From Pedobacter metabolipauper (GTDB lineage: Bacteria > Bacteroidota > Bacteroidia > Sphingobacteriales > Sphingobacteriaceae): a stretch of 64,000 bases of DNA. The translations under genes and the position numbers were made by a program. Of the stretch, positions 45,636 to 54,055 are shown one piece after another. The stretch's first letter is position 1. Each line of letters opens with the position of its first letter. The DNA lies in NCBI RefSeq assembly GCF_004362715.1, contig NZ_SNYC01000005.1, positions 125,781 through 189,780 on the forward strand, given 5' to 3'. The notes under the pieces were generated by a model. That model saw only the letters and a list, made by a program, of their open reading frames with translations. It was not told the DNA's origin and made no database searches.

Positions 45636-45754
45636 GATAATTTAATTTACAAGTTATAAATGGTTTATGTATTTGGAAGCCCTTTAGATATAAGCATATT
45701 AACCACCAGCCAATTGCTTTGCATTATTTGAGCAATTCTGTCAGTTTGATATTT

Positions 45755-46075
45755 TCAATAAGACCTTCTTATTTTATAGAATAAATAATGAATAACCAGG
45801 GCAAGGATAGTCCAGTAAAAAGCAAAACCAATAAGAAAGAATGGAGGAGGTGTATCCGGGTCCTGACGTAAGAATTCAATAAAAGGCAATAGTGGCCCTA
45901 TCAAAACTATTTTTACAGGAGACAAAATGGTAGATACAGTAGATTTCCAGGCCACTTGTGATTCTGCCCCTATCAAAGCCTCAGGGGATTGGTCTAACAG
46001 CAAGTTGGTGCCGAAAATAAAGGCAAATGCAAAAAAGAGGAAGAGCGAAATAAATTTTATTCTTGAAATATTCAT
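45755..46075 (-). CDS. Small membrane protein, unknown, first gene behind a double operator
   Basis: 106 residues from ATG 46075 (MNISRIKFISLFLFFAFAF); a longer frame from 46132 adds 19 polar residues ahead of the first membrane segment and is less likely. Two transmembrane segments (about 7-27 and 80-100) frame an extracytoplasmic stretch (LLDQSPEALIGAESQVAWKS). Not recognised. The promoter upstream (46195-46226) is covered by two tandem operator-like units. Confidence 0.68.
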   Translation of the reverse strand: MNISRIKFISLFLFFAFAFIFGTNLLLDQSPEALIGAESQVAWKSTVSTILSPVKIVLIGPLLPFIEFLRQDPDTPPPFFLIGFAFYWTILALVIHYLFYKIRRSY

Positions 46076-46432
46076 AGCTATCGTAGTTAGGTTATTATTA
46101 ATGTATTCACGGAGAGCATTGATCCTTAGCACACTATTTATTCATATCCATAGGCTTTAAATTTATTCATTCAATATAAAAGTACTTTGAACAACAAAGT
46201 TAACAAAAAGTACTTTGCATTTCAAAGCATTTATGTAAAAAAATACAATTAATGTTTATTTTCAACGAGTTACGTGCATGATCTCCCTGATCTATTCAAA
46301 AATATTTATAGATTTTAGCAGGTACAACCTTGAAATTAACAATAAAGAGGTGAGGCAAATTGCTTTGTTAATAGCCTAAGAAAATGGCCTGTACGATTGA
46401 AAAACAACTTATTTAGAATATATCCATCTTGC
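46076..46432. other. Intergenic region with double operator, 46.1-46.4 kb
   Basis: 357 bp without a gene. The right half (46230-46430) shows no hairpin or coding signal I can support. The left half holds the repeated operator-like units and the promoter of the three-membrane-protein group (listed separately). Confidence 0.6.
46179..46227. promoter_or_regulatory. Two tandem operator-like units over a promoter
   Basis: AAAGTACTTTG occurs at 46179-46189 and again at 46207-46217, each followed after five bases by CAAAG (46195-46199 and 46223-46227), giving two copies of AGTACTTTG-N5-CAAAG 28 bp apart. On the minus strand the CAAAG arms provide the -7 TAACTTTG (46202-46195) and the -33 TTTG (46226-46223) at 20-nt spacing. 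A repressor bound here would cover both promoter elements. Confidence 0.72.
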
Positions 46433-48790
46433 CTATTTTTCTTTAATGATGCTTAAAGCTTTGTTAAAAATATCATCTTCGCCATTTATTGCAGCTTTTA
46501 ATGTTTTCTTCACCTCAATATCAATCTTAACCCCATTTTTTTGGTTTGGTATGTGATCTGTATAATATTCGCCGAATCCAGAAAAGAATGTAGTATAATT
46601 TCCAGGCAGCGTTACCGTAACGGCCATGCCATTTGCTCCTGCCGTAGTGCGCCCGATCGTTACAGCTTTAGTAACACCTTGCAGGGCGATGATATTCCAT
46701 TCACCCTGACTCTGATTCCCTTCATCAACAAGTATATAATATTGCTGATGTTTTAGATTGGGATTAGGCTTTGGCGCTATGACTGAATAATCTATCATCA
46801 TTTGGCGCTTGCTAAGATTAGGGCCTGTAACAAAAGGAAATTCGTCATAAGAAACGGTATCCGTTTTCGAAGCAATATATGTGGCGAGGTTTGTACCAAT
46901 GCTGCCGTCCCTTGGATATCCCCGGGCATCAACAATAATTTTCTTACAATCCCTTAATAAATTGGCAAGGCTATCCAACTGATTGGTATAGATCCTGTTC
47001 ATACGCAGGTAACCTATATTTCCATCAAGTATTCTGCAAACAGGCGGAAAGATCGCAGGTACAGAAACCGGACGAATAACCTTTCCCCATAGATTATAGT
47101 AGTCGTTCCGATTTATTCTTTTAAGATTTATATTCTTTTGACGACCATTCCTAACAAGGGTAATTTTAGCTTCGCTATTTACGGCACCAGCTGTCAACCA
47201 GGTAGCATAAAGTTCACGTTTAAAACCAGCCGCGTTCGATGCAGGTAGTAGTGGCTCCCATTTATTGATAATAGATCTCACCGGAAGTCCATCAATAGCG
47301 ATTAACTCATCACCATAATTCAACTGTGATAAAATTGCATGCTGCGCACTGTCGGGCATAATAGAAGTGATGTAAACTTTATCATCAATTTGGTCGCATG
47401 CAAAAGGAAGGTTGCCATCCATAAAGCCGCTTGGGGACCGGCCGGTCACGGTATTGATCAGTATCGCATGTCCATCCTTTATCGAAGCTGTTAACTCCAT
47501 CAATGCCATGAAATATTTATCCTCATGATCAGCAGCTAAAAACTTCGGGATAAAATGGAGCAAAGCAGTGTCCCAGTCCAATGCAATCAGGTTCTTATTG
47601 GGCGAAAAAAAATGGATCGTATTCCAAAAGTTAAAAAGTCCCAGCAGTCGCAGGTTTACACCAGGCATACCGTTGGTAGCATATTTATTTGAAGGCTTAC
47701 GAACAAGTACTGTATTTTCAACGTGTCCATGCTTCAATTTGATAGGCATTTTTAAAAGATTCCCGGCACTTACTACTGATAAAGAATGAAGTGTGGTATC
47801 AGATTGTCCTGATATTACCAGATCCGGTGCAGGGCCCAGGGTACCATCTTCATAGATCACTTCAGAGGTTCTGATTTTAGCAACAAGTCCGTCAGGAAGG
47901 TTCATATAATAAAATGTGCCGTATAAGTAATCTGGAACCGGCCCATCAAAGACAACAAGACAACGGTTACGATTACGCAATGCCATAATAGCCTTAACAG
48001 AATTGATGTTCGTAAACCGGTTAATTATAAAGCAGTATCGGTACGAGCTATAGTTTTCAACATCAACAGGTAGTAAATACGCACCCTCTGAAACATTTCT
48101 AAGGCCGTTGTGCACCTGCAGGTGATCAACATTACCATCTTTATCCGGGTCAAAGAGGTTAATATCCTGTGGAAAATCCTGCCGCATTAATCCTTTATAA
48201 AAGAAACTGCGTTCGGTAGGAAGTAGCATCATATCGTGAATAATACCGGCAATGAGCGGCTGTACAAACCGTTTATACTGTTTTAAACCGAGATCATTAT
48301 TTAAGTCCGCATTTCTTAAATCAACGACAATTTTTTGAGAAGGGCTTCTTCTTAAAATAGAGTCCGTATTCAATCCCTTAGCAAAGGCTGTTTGAGGAAG
48401 TGCAAGATACAATTGCTTACCTGGCAATAAGTGATACGCATATTGCTTCCTGGCCGTTAATTTCATTTCATCAGTTGAGGTGTATTTTTCAGTAATACTG
48501 ATCTGCGGATCATGAAGTTCGCCAAGCATCCCAGCAACACTTCGTTTAAAATTAATGGCAGAGGGATTCTCAGGAAGATAAGAGAGGTGCTTTAAAAAAA
48601 GACTGTCACCATTTAGCTTTCCTTTCCCCATTTCCGGATGAAAATAATTGATTACTCCCCATACCTTACCATAAGCACTGATCCGCTCTAATCCGACATT
48701 ATTAATTTGACAAAGCGATCGTAACGGTAAAATAATAATAAAAGAGAATAGAAATACTTTAAGCAGTTTGAGATAAATTGTGGAATTCAT
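46433..48790 (-). CDS. Large S41-like secreted protein with internal duplication
   Basis: 785 residues from ATG 48790 (signal peptide FLFSFIIILPLRSLCQ); ATG 48805 is an alternative. The C-terminal half has a helical N-domain (LLGLFNFWNTIHFFSP), a PDZ-like part (DELIAIDGLPVRSI) and an S41 core ending in LVDEGNQSQGEWNIIALQG, where Ser of SQGE near residue 693 is the probable nucleophile, then TIGRTTAGANG. The N-terminal half repeats the same opening (YGKVWGVINYFHPEMGKGK near residue 40) and carries a partial, probably inactive copy. The AraC regulator gene lies just upstream on the same strand. A minus-strand box TATTTTTG lies at 48809-48816. Confidence 0.82.
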   Translation of the reverse strand: MNSTIYLKLLKVFLFSFIIILPLRSLCQINNVGLERISAYGKVWGVINYFHPEMGKGKLNGDSLFLKHLSYLPENPSAINFKRSVAGMLGELHDPQISITEKYTSTDEMKLTARKQYAYHLLPGKQLYLALPQTAFAKGLNTDSILRRSPSQKIVVDLRNADLNNDLGLKQYKRFVQPLIAGIIHDMMLLPTERSFFYKGLMRQDFPQDINLFDPDKDGNVDHLQVHNGLRNVSEGAYLLPVDVENYSSYRYCFIINRFTNINSVKAIMALRNRNRCLVVFDGPVPDYLYGTFYYMNLPDGLVAKIRTSEVIYEDGTLGPAPDLVISGQSDTTLHSLSVVSAGNLLKMPIKLKHGHVENTVLVRKPSNKYATNGMPGVNLRLLGLFNFWNTIHFFSPNKNLIALDWDTALLHFIPKFLAADHEDKYFMALMELTASIKDGHAILINTVTGRSPSGFMDGNLPFACDQIDDKVYITSIMPDSAQHAILSQLNYGDELIAIDGLPVRSIINKWEPLLPASNAAGFKRELYATWLTAGAVNSEAKITLVRNGRQKNINLKRINRNDYYNLWGKVIRPVSVPAIFPPVCRILDGNIGYLRMNRIYTNQLDSLANLLRDCKKIIVDARGYPRDGSIGTNLATYIASKTDTVSYDEFPFVTGPNLSKRQMMIDYSVIAPKPNPNLKHQQYYILVDEGNQSQGEWNIIALQGVTKAVTIGRTTAGANGMAVTVTLPGNYTTFFSGFGEYYTDHIPNQKNGVKIDIEVKKTLKAAINGEDDIFNKALSIIKEK

Positions 48791-48861
48791 ACTTGATAAT
48801 AACATACTCAAAAATACTGGTGCTGTACAGATTGAAATTGTAAAAATCGTGCAGGGTATTA

Positions 48862-49692
48862 TTAAGGTTTTATTACCCAGGCAAGCAGGTGCTGTTCGAG
48901 CCGGATGTTTTGATGCAGGGTATTAGGTAATGTGCCAGAGCGCATTTTAAAATCTTTGATAAAATGTGACTGGTCGTAGAACATCGCTTTATAAGTTAAT
49001 TCTGTTAAGTTTCTACATCGCTGCGCCAATAATAAAGAAAGGGCATTCCTGAACCTTACGGTCTGAATAAAATCTTTCGGGCTTTGTCCCAATGCTGCAG
49101 TGAAGGACCGGTAAAGAGTAGATTCGTTTATTTTTAATGAGCGGGCCAGGCTGTAAACAGAAATATCTCCATTACCTTTATAAATATGATCCAGCGCAAA
49201 CTGTATCCTCGGGTCTTTGCCAGCTGTAGTTAGTCTTTCGGCTAGAAAATCCTCGAGCAAGGCTGCTCTTTCCTGCGGATCGTTGCGCTCAAAAATGTTT
49301 TCAAGCAAATAGTTCTGATTGCCGAAAATGCATTCAAATACCTCTCCTTCGTCAAGCAATTCACCGTAGGGTGCTTTGGTAAACGCCCTTAAGCCGCCCG
49401 GGTTAAACAATATACAGATCTGATCCAGGGAAGTGGTAATATCGACTTTAAAAGGTTGTTCATGAAATCCAAACAAACGGCTCGAAAATGTACTGCTGCC
49501 GGAATCCACCGTGCAAAGATTCACGTTTCGTCTATAGTTTATCTTATTATTCTTGTATATCGTAAGGCAAAGATTAGTATTCGGAAAGGTCTGGTAAGAA
49601 AATTGTTTACCGGAACCATGGTTAAAAAAAATGAAATATTGAATATAAGCTTTCAATGCCGGATGCTGAAGAGGAACAATGCTTGTATTCAT
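48862..49692 (-). CDS. AraC family transcriptional regulator
   Basis: 276 residues. The N-terminal part (SIVPLQHPALKAYIQYFIFFNH) resembles the DUF6597-type sensor domain; the C-terminal ~100 residues are two helix-turn-helix motifs (ISVYSLARSLKINESTLYRSF and NLTELTYKAMFYDQSHFIKDF). The downstream S41-like gene begins 70 bp later on the same strand and may be a target. A minus-strand TAACTTTG box lies at 49716-49723. Confidence 0.9.
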   Translation of the reverse strand: MNTSIVPLQHPALKAYIQYFIFFNHGSGKQFSYQTFPNTNLCLTIYKNNKINYRRNVNLCTVDSGSSTFSSRLFGFHEQPFKVDITTSLDQICILFNPGGLRAFTKAPYGELLDEGEVFECIFGNQNYLLENIFERNDPQERAALLEDFLAERLTTAGKDPRIQFALDHIYKGNGDISVYSLARSLKINESTLYRSFTAALGQSPKDFIQTVRFRNALSLLLAQRCRNLTELTYKAMFYDQSHFIKDFKMRSGTLPNTLHQNIRLEQHLLAWVIKP

Positions 49693-49738
49693 AAATCAAG
49701 ATCTTAACTAACGATCAAAGTTAGAACTTATCCCCAAC

Positions 49739-49763
49739 AAAAAAAGCCATCATTTCTGATAGC
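49739..49763 (-). terminator. Terminator of the tRNA transcription unit
   Basis: 7-bp stem (one mismatch) 49746-49752 with 49757-49763, then seven T on the minus strand; 21 bases past the tRNA-Leu 3' end. Confidence 0.72.
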
Positions 49764-49783
49764 TTCTTTGTCGATTTTTGCAG

Positions 49784-49868
49784 TACTCAGAGCGGGAATC
49801 GAACCCGCACGACTTTTAAGGTCACAGGATTTTAAGTCCTGCGTGTCTACCAGTTCCACCATCTGAGC
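49784..49868 (-). tRNA. tRNA-Leu (UAA)
   Basis: 85-nt gene without encoded CCA. Acceptor GCTCAGA pairs with TCTGAGT, discriminator A. Anticodon loop CTTAAAA between CAGGA and TCCTG gives UAA. The long variable arm (TGACCTTAAAAGTCG) and GGTTCGATTC T-loop confirm a class II leucine tRNA. Confidence 0.96.
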
Positions 49869-49907
49869 AGATTGTTATCCCAATGGGATGGTTAATCCTT
49901 TAAAATT

Positions 49908-49936
49908 AAATGCCTTCATGATAGTTGAAGGCATTT
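49908..49936 (-). other. Perfect 11-bp hairpin between the two tRNA genes
   Basis: AAATGCCTTCA (49908-49918) pairs with 49926-49936, loop of seven. It begins three bases after the tRNA-Gly 3' end and is followed on the minus strand by AATTTT, no full T-run. A processing hairpin or weak attenuator between tRNA-Gly and tRNA-Leu. Confidence 0.6.
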
Positions 49937-49938
49937 AG

Positions 49939-50011
<73 letters not shown>

Positions 50012-50092
50012 ATGGTTATTTGACATCATCCAATGTCGTTCCAAATCTTGGAAAGGTTTAAAATGTAATCCCTTTCTTTCCGTTTGGGAATG

Positions 50093-50123
50093 CAAATATA
50101 AGCAGATTTATATAGCTGTCAAG
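50093..50123 (-). promoter_or_regulatory. tRNA operon promoter (CTTG, 19 nt, TATATTTG)
   Basis: Minus strand: CTTGACA with CTTG at 50123-50120, 19-nt spacing, then TATATTTG (50100-50093). About 80 bases upstream of the tRNA-Gly 5' end. Confidence 0.68.
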
Positions 50124-50148
50124 TTATTTTTAATAAAAAAATCACTCT

Positions 50149-50661
50149 TTATGGTAAGTTATTGGATTTCAGCACATCAATTATTAAATTATTTTCAAAT
50201 CCTTTACTCATTAAGTAGGTAATCAGCTTATATCTCTTTTTGTACGGATCTTTCTCAGTAATTGAACCCAGCTTTTTCTCTGCTGTATACCGTATAGTTT
50301 CGAGGTATTCATCATAATCGATCGTATTTAACGCGGTTAATATCATGCGGTCTGTAATCTTTTTTAATTTCAGACCTTGCTTAATTTTAACCTTTCCCCA
50401 TTTTTTAATCTTAAACTTACCGGAAACGTAAGCACTGGCAAACCTTTCCTCGTTTAAAAAGTTTGTACCGATCAGTTCAGAGATCACCTCCTCTACCTCA
50501 TTCGGCCACAATCCCCAATCATAAAGTTTATTTCTAACTTCCTGTTGTGAGCGCTCCTGGTAAGCACAATAATGCTCAGCCTTTTTCAAGGCCGTTCTTT
50601 TATCTAATTTGACTTTTTTAATAGGTTCCACTCCTGCAATATTACGAATTAAGCCTATCAA
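50149..50661 (-). CDS. recX: RecX regulatory protein
   Basis: 170 residues of helical repeats: ALKKAEHYCAYQERSQQEVRNKL, VEEVISELIGTNFLNEERFASAYVSG, KIKKWGKVKIKQGLKLKKI and a last three-helix repeat, the RecX pattern. RecX binds RecA filaments and limits them. recA is not in the window, which is normal for this phylum. Start ATG 50661. Confidence 0.9.
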   Translation of the reverse strand: MIGLIRNIAGVEPIKKVKLDKRTALKKAEHYCAYQERSQQEVRNKLYDWGLWPNEVEEVISELIGTNFLNEERFASAYVSGKFKIKKWGKVKIKQGLKLKKITDRMILTALNTIDYDEYLETIRYTAEKKLGSITEKDPYKKRYKLITYLMSKGFENNLIIDVLKSNNLP

Positions 50662-50869
50662 ACTGGAGCATTTAGGTAAACTGCTCGCTAACAGTTCGTT
50701 TATTTAGATAAGTATTTCACAAATTCGACAGATGTGTATTATTAATTCATAAAACGCGAACCATTTGTGGATAAAATTGTTCAACAGTAGGTTCTTTACA
50801 TGTTAAGTTATTGCTAAAAAGATGTAAATTGGCTTCAAATTAGGAACCACTTAATTGATTGTTCTTCTT

Positions 50870-51556
50870 ATGGCCCAAAAGAAAGTATTAAAAGTCGGAT
50901 TAGATTCTGCAGCGCCTTTTCCAATGCACTCTGATTACCACTCAGAAACCTTTGAAGGCTTTGAGGTCGACTTAATGAAAGCAATATCTCAACATCTCGA
51001 CTTTGAGATCCAATACGAAGTCTCGTTATGGTCAAATATTCTTGAACAGCTTTTTAAAGGAGAACTTGATCTCATTTGTTCAGCAGTAACCGTTACCCCA
51101 TCACGCAGGCACATTCTGGAATTTACCAACCCTTACCTTCACTTTCGCTTATGCGCTGTAGTAAACCAGGAAGATAACCTGAATGGCGTTCACGATCTTA
51201 AAAATAAAACCATCGGGATCCGTGAAGCTACTGAAGCCGAAAAATACGTTCATACAAATTTCCCGGCAAACAATATGGTCCATGCAGAAACCAATAAAGA
51301 TCTTTACAGAAAGTTACAGGCCGGTAAAATTGATCTTTTAATTGATGACTCCCCTATTGCAGGAGGTTTCTTGCAAAAGAATAAGAAACTAAAAATAGGA
51401 ATGCACCTTCCAGGAACGGATTCTCAATATGCAATAGCCATGAAAAAGGGCGATGTTCAGTTAAAGGAACAATTTAACGAAGTACTTAGCCTGTTAAAAG
51501 AAAATGGTGAATATCAGACCATCTATAAAAAGTGGTTTACAGATATTCAATTCTAA
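50870..51556 (+). CDS. Periplasmic-binding-protein fold (SBP family 3) without export signal
   Basis: 228 residues from ATG 50870; the in-frame TTG at 50855 only adds IVLL and does not make a signal peptide. Amino-acid-binding family 3 pattern: LKVGLDSAAPFPMH, FEGFEVDLMKAIS, GELDLICSAVTVTPSRRHILEFTNPYL, IGIREATEAEKYV and the C-terminal LLKENGEYQTIYKKWF. There is no signal peptide or lipobox, and no permease or ATPase gene nearby, so a transport role is unlikely as annotated; a cytoplasmic binding or cyclohexadienyl-dehydratase-like role is possible. Confidence 0.85.
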   Translation: MAQKKVLKVGLDSAAPFPMHSDYHSETFEGFEVDLMKAISQHLDFEIQYEVSLWSNILEQLFKGELDLICSAVTVTPSRRHILEFTNPYLHFRLCAVVNQEDNLNGVHDLKNKTIGIREATEAEKYVHTNFPANNMVHAETNKDLYRKLQAGKIDLLIDDSPIAGGFLQKNKKLKIGMHLPGTDSQYAIAMKKGDVQLKEQFNEVLSLLKENGEYQTIYKKWFTDIQF

Positions 51557-51578
51557 AAATTAATCCCTAACCCCTTAC

Positions 51579-52718
51579 CTATCGGTCACTGCGTTCATCC
51601 ATATTCAAATCTGTATCAAACGGGCTTTTTGTAAATGGATAAATAGACTGCTTAATAAAACCTTTTGGGTACGAACCCTCATGAACGCCTGTTCCTGCAG
51701 GCCATTTCTTGCCAGGCAAATAATACGTACCAAACATCATATCTATAAATGGAAATATGGAAGCAAAGTTGTGTCCGTAATATTTTGGATCCTCACAATG
51801 GTGCCAATGGTGATACTGAGGCGTAGTAAAAATGTATTTAAGCGGACCAAAGTTAATACGGGTATTTGCATGGATCAATACGGCATGTATGGCTATAAAA
51901 ATAATGTACACATTAAATACAGTTGATGAGAATCCCAAAACATATAAAGGAATAAACGTCATTGCTCTTGTAAAAAAGATATCAATAAAGTGCGTGCGGC
52001 TGCCTGCAAGCCAATCCATGCTTTTTGTAGAGTGATGTATGGAGTGAAAACGCCACAAATAAACACGGGTATGGAAAAAGCGGTGTGCCCAATACTGAAA
52101 CAGATCAGTGCTAAAGAAAGCCAAAAGCAATGCAAGAATAAATGGCAGGTTTTGAACCCAAAGATGGATTTTATCCAATCCTATCCATCCAAAAAATAAC
52201 AATGCAGGTTTTTGGGTTATTACTCCGAAAAACTGGATAAACAAATGACTGATCACAAAATACATCAGATCAGTACGCCACTCTTCATGGAATTTCGTCT
52301 GACTTTTATTCTTAGGGAAGAACAACTCCAATGGAATGAAGATAAGCGTCATTAGGAACAGGTCTAAGAGCATCCAGTCTAATCCAAAGTGCCAGCTTGC
52401 TTTATCTACTGCACGGCCTTCTATGGTAAAGGCACCGAGAGAGATCGCCAAAGCAGATATTCCCGAGCCAATCAATGCCCATTTAAATCGTTTACTGAGC
52501 AGAATACTCAATAATGCAAAAAAGAAAGAAGCGATAATAACCCCCATCATGAGTATCTCCATACTTTCTTTAGTATAGATCTCTCTAAACTCTGGAGTAG
52601 TTAGTTCTTCAGGGTACCAAAAGCAAAAGATACCCAATAAAGCCAGGGTAGCTAAAAAAATAGAAATATAGCCGCTTATTTGTCCCTGACCAATCTTTAA
52701 ACGCTTATTTGAGCCCAT
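51579..52718 (-). CDS. Sterol desaturase / fatty acid hydroxylase family membrane protein
   Basis: 379 residues with about eight membrane segments. The di-iron histidine clusters are present: HRFFH, then RFHSIHHS about 12 residues on, HANTRINFG and PQYHHWHHCED near residue 300. Family members are oxygen-dependent hydroxylases or desaturases of lipids. An N-terminal membrane region of about 130 residues precedes the catalytic domain. The substrate is unknown. Confidence 0.9.
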   Translation of the reverse strand: MGSNKRLKIGQGQISGYISIFLATLALLGIFCFWYPEELTTPEFREIYTKESMEILMMGVIIASFFFALLSILLSKRFKWALIGSGISALAISLGAFTIEGRAVDKASWHFGLDWMLLDLFLMTLIFIPLELFFPKNKSQTKFHEEWRTDLMYFVISHLFIQFFGVITQKPALLFFGWIGLDKIHLWVQNLPFILALLLAFFSTDLFQYWAHRFFHTRVYLWRFHSIHHSTKSMDWLAGSRTHFIDIFFTRAMTFIPLYVLGFSSTVFNVYIIFIAIHAVLIHANTRINFGPLKYIFTTPQYHHWHHCEDPKYYGHNFASIFPFIDMMFGTYYLPGKKWPAGTGVHEGSYPKGFIKQSIYPFTKSPFDTDLNMDERSDR

Positions 52719-52994
52719 ACAACACCTGATTTATTTTGCTTGATAATTAAGTTTCAGAAGTAAAAGTACCGTTCTAAATCTTAATGATCTGATTTAGTTT
52801 ATAAAATCGTCTTGATAAGCAAATAAAAAAATTGGTGTTTAAGATATTTTAACTGATTAATTTATAGATTTGTAGTATTAGAATTGTTTCATAATATAAC
52901 ACTTAACAGAAATGCACACAGCACTTTACTGTTTACTGCCACATCATTTGATCTGGTACAATTAACTCTTATGTGTAATTTTTCATGAAACAAA

Positions 52995-53822
52995 ATGAAT
53001 CTAATAGACTCAAAAATAAATACGTTCTATACCCAAAGTGCTGAAGAATCAAGATTAAAAATGGGGCTTGGCCCGCTTGAGTTTGAACGCAATAAAGACC
53101 TGATCAGCCGGCATCTCCCAAAACCTTCATGCACCATTGCCGATGTTGGCGGTGGCCCGGGACATTATTCAGTCTGGTTAGCCATGCTTGGGCACCAGGT
53201 TATATTAATCGACCCTGTCCGGAAGCACATAGAACAAGCTGAAAATAGATCCAGGCGATCAAAAAGCGCTTTTCGATGTATCCTCGCAGAAGCCCGTAAT
53301 TTACCCATCGATGATCAATCCGTTGATGTAGTTATCCTTCACGGACCGCTTTATCACCTTCAGGAAAAATCAGAGAGAATAGCCGTACTTAAAGAAGCGC
53401 GTCGCGTATTAAAAATAGGAGGCGTAGTACTCGGGTTTGCCATTACCTATTCAGCATTCACACTCGCTGCGCTTCAAAATGGTTTAATTCACCATGATGA
53501 TGTCTTTTCGATGTGTAAAGAAGAATTGTCTAGCGGATCGCACAATCCACCAGAAGAGTTCCCTGGTATATTAACACAGGCCTATTTTCACCGGCCGGAT
53601 ACGCTGGTCAATGAATTTGAAAGTGTGGGTTTTAAAACCATTAGCTTGCTGGCCGTTGAAGGGATTGCCTGGATGGATCATAAATATTTCGAAAGCTGGT
53701 CAGCATCTGAAAAGAAACAGCGGCTAATGGAGCTGTTGAGAATTACAGAGGCAGACTCTGGGTTACTCGCATTAAGTCCGCATATCATGCTTGCAGCAGA
53801 GGTCGATTACCTGACCGTGTAA
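52995..53822 (+). CDS. Class I SAM-dependent methyltransferase
   Basis: 275 residues. SAM-binding motif I TIADVGGGPGHYSVWLAMLG near residues 46-65, acidic post-I end VILIDPV, DDQSVDVVILHGPLYHL for motif II/IV and ARRVLKIGGVVLGF for motif III. Methyltransferase type 11/25. Target unknown. Own upstream AT-rich leader of 276 bp, in which I see no clear signal. A 10-bp hairpin (53855-53880) follows the stop. Confidence 0.9.
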   Translation: MNLIDSKINTFYTQSAEESRLKMGLGPLEFERNKDLISRHLPKPSCTIADVGGGPGHYSVWLAMLGHQVILIDPVRKHIEQAENRSRRSKSAFRCILAEARNLPIDDQSVDVVILHGPLYHLQEKSERIAVLKEARRVLKIGGVVLGFAITYSAFTLAALQNGLIHHDDVFSMCKEELSSGSHNPPEEFPGILTQAYFHRPDTLVNEFESVGFKTISLLAVEGIAWMDHKYFESWSASEKKQRLMELLRITEADSGLLALSPHIMLAAEVDYLTV

Positions 53823-53854
53823 TTCATATCACAACAATAGTATGATATTCATTT

Positions 53855-53880
53855 ATGGATCGGTTCACGGACCGATCCAT
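53855..53880 (+). terminator. Hairpin after the methyltransferase gene
   Basis: ATGGATCGGT (53855-53864) pairs with ACCGATCCAT (53871-53880), loop TCACGG. No T-run follows, so termination is uncertain. Confidence 0.5.
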
Positions 53881-54055
53881 TATCAAAGAATAAGCGATAT
53901 TAAAAACAATGCTAATCTTACACAAATATTGTTATCCGATTATCTATAAAACAACATAACCATAACAAAAATTTAAAGTATATCGTCATTTTTAAACGCT
54001 GGATTTTTCTCATATTGCATTGTTAATTAATCATTTATCCCTTAAACAATTTTTT

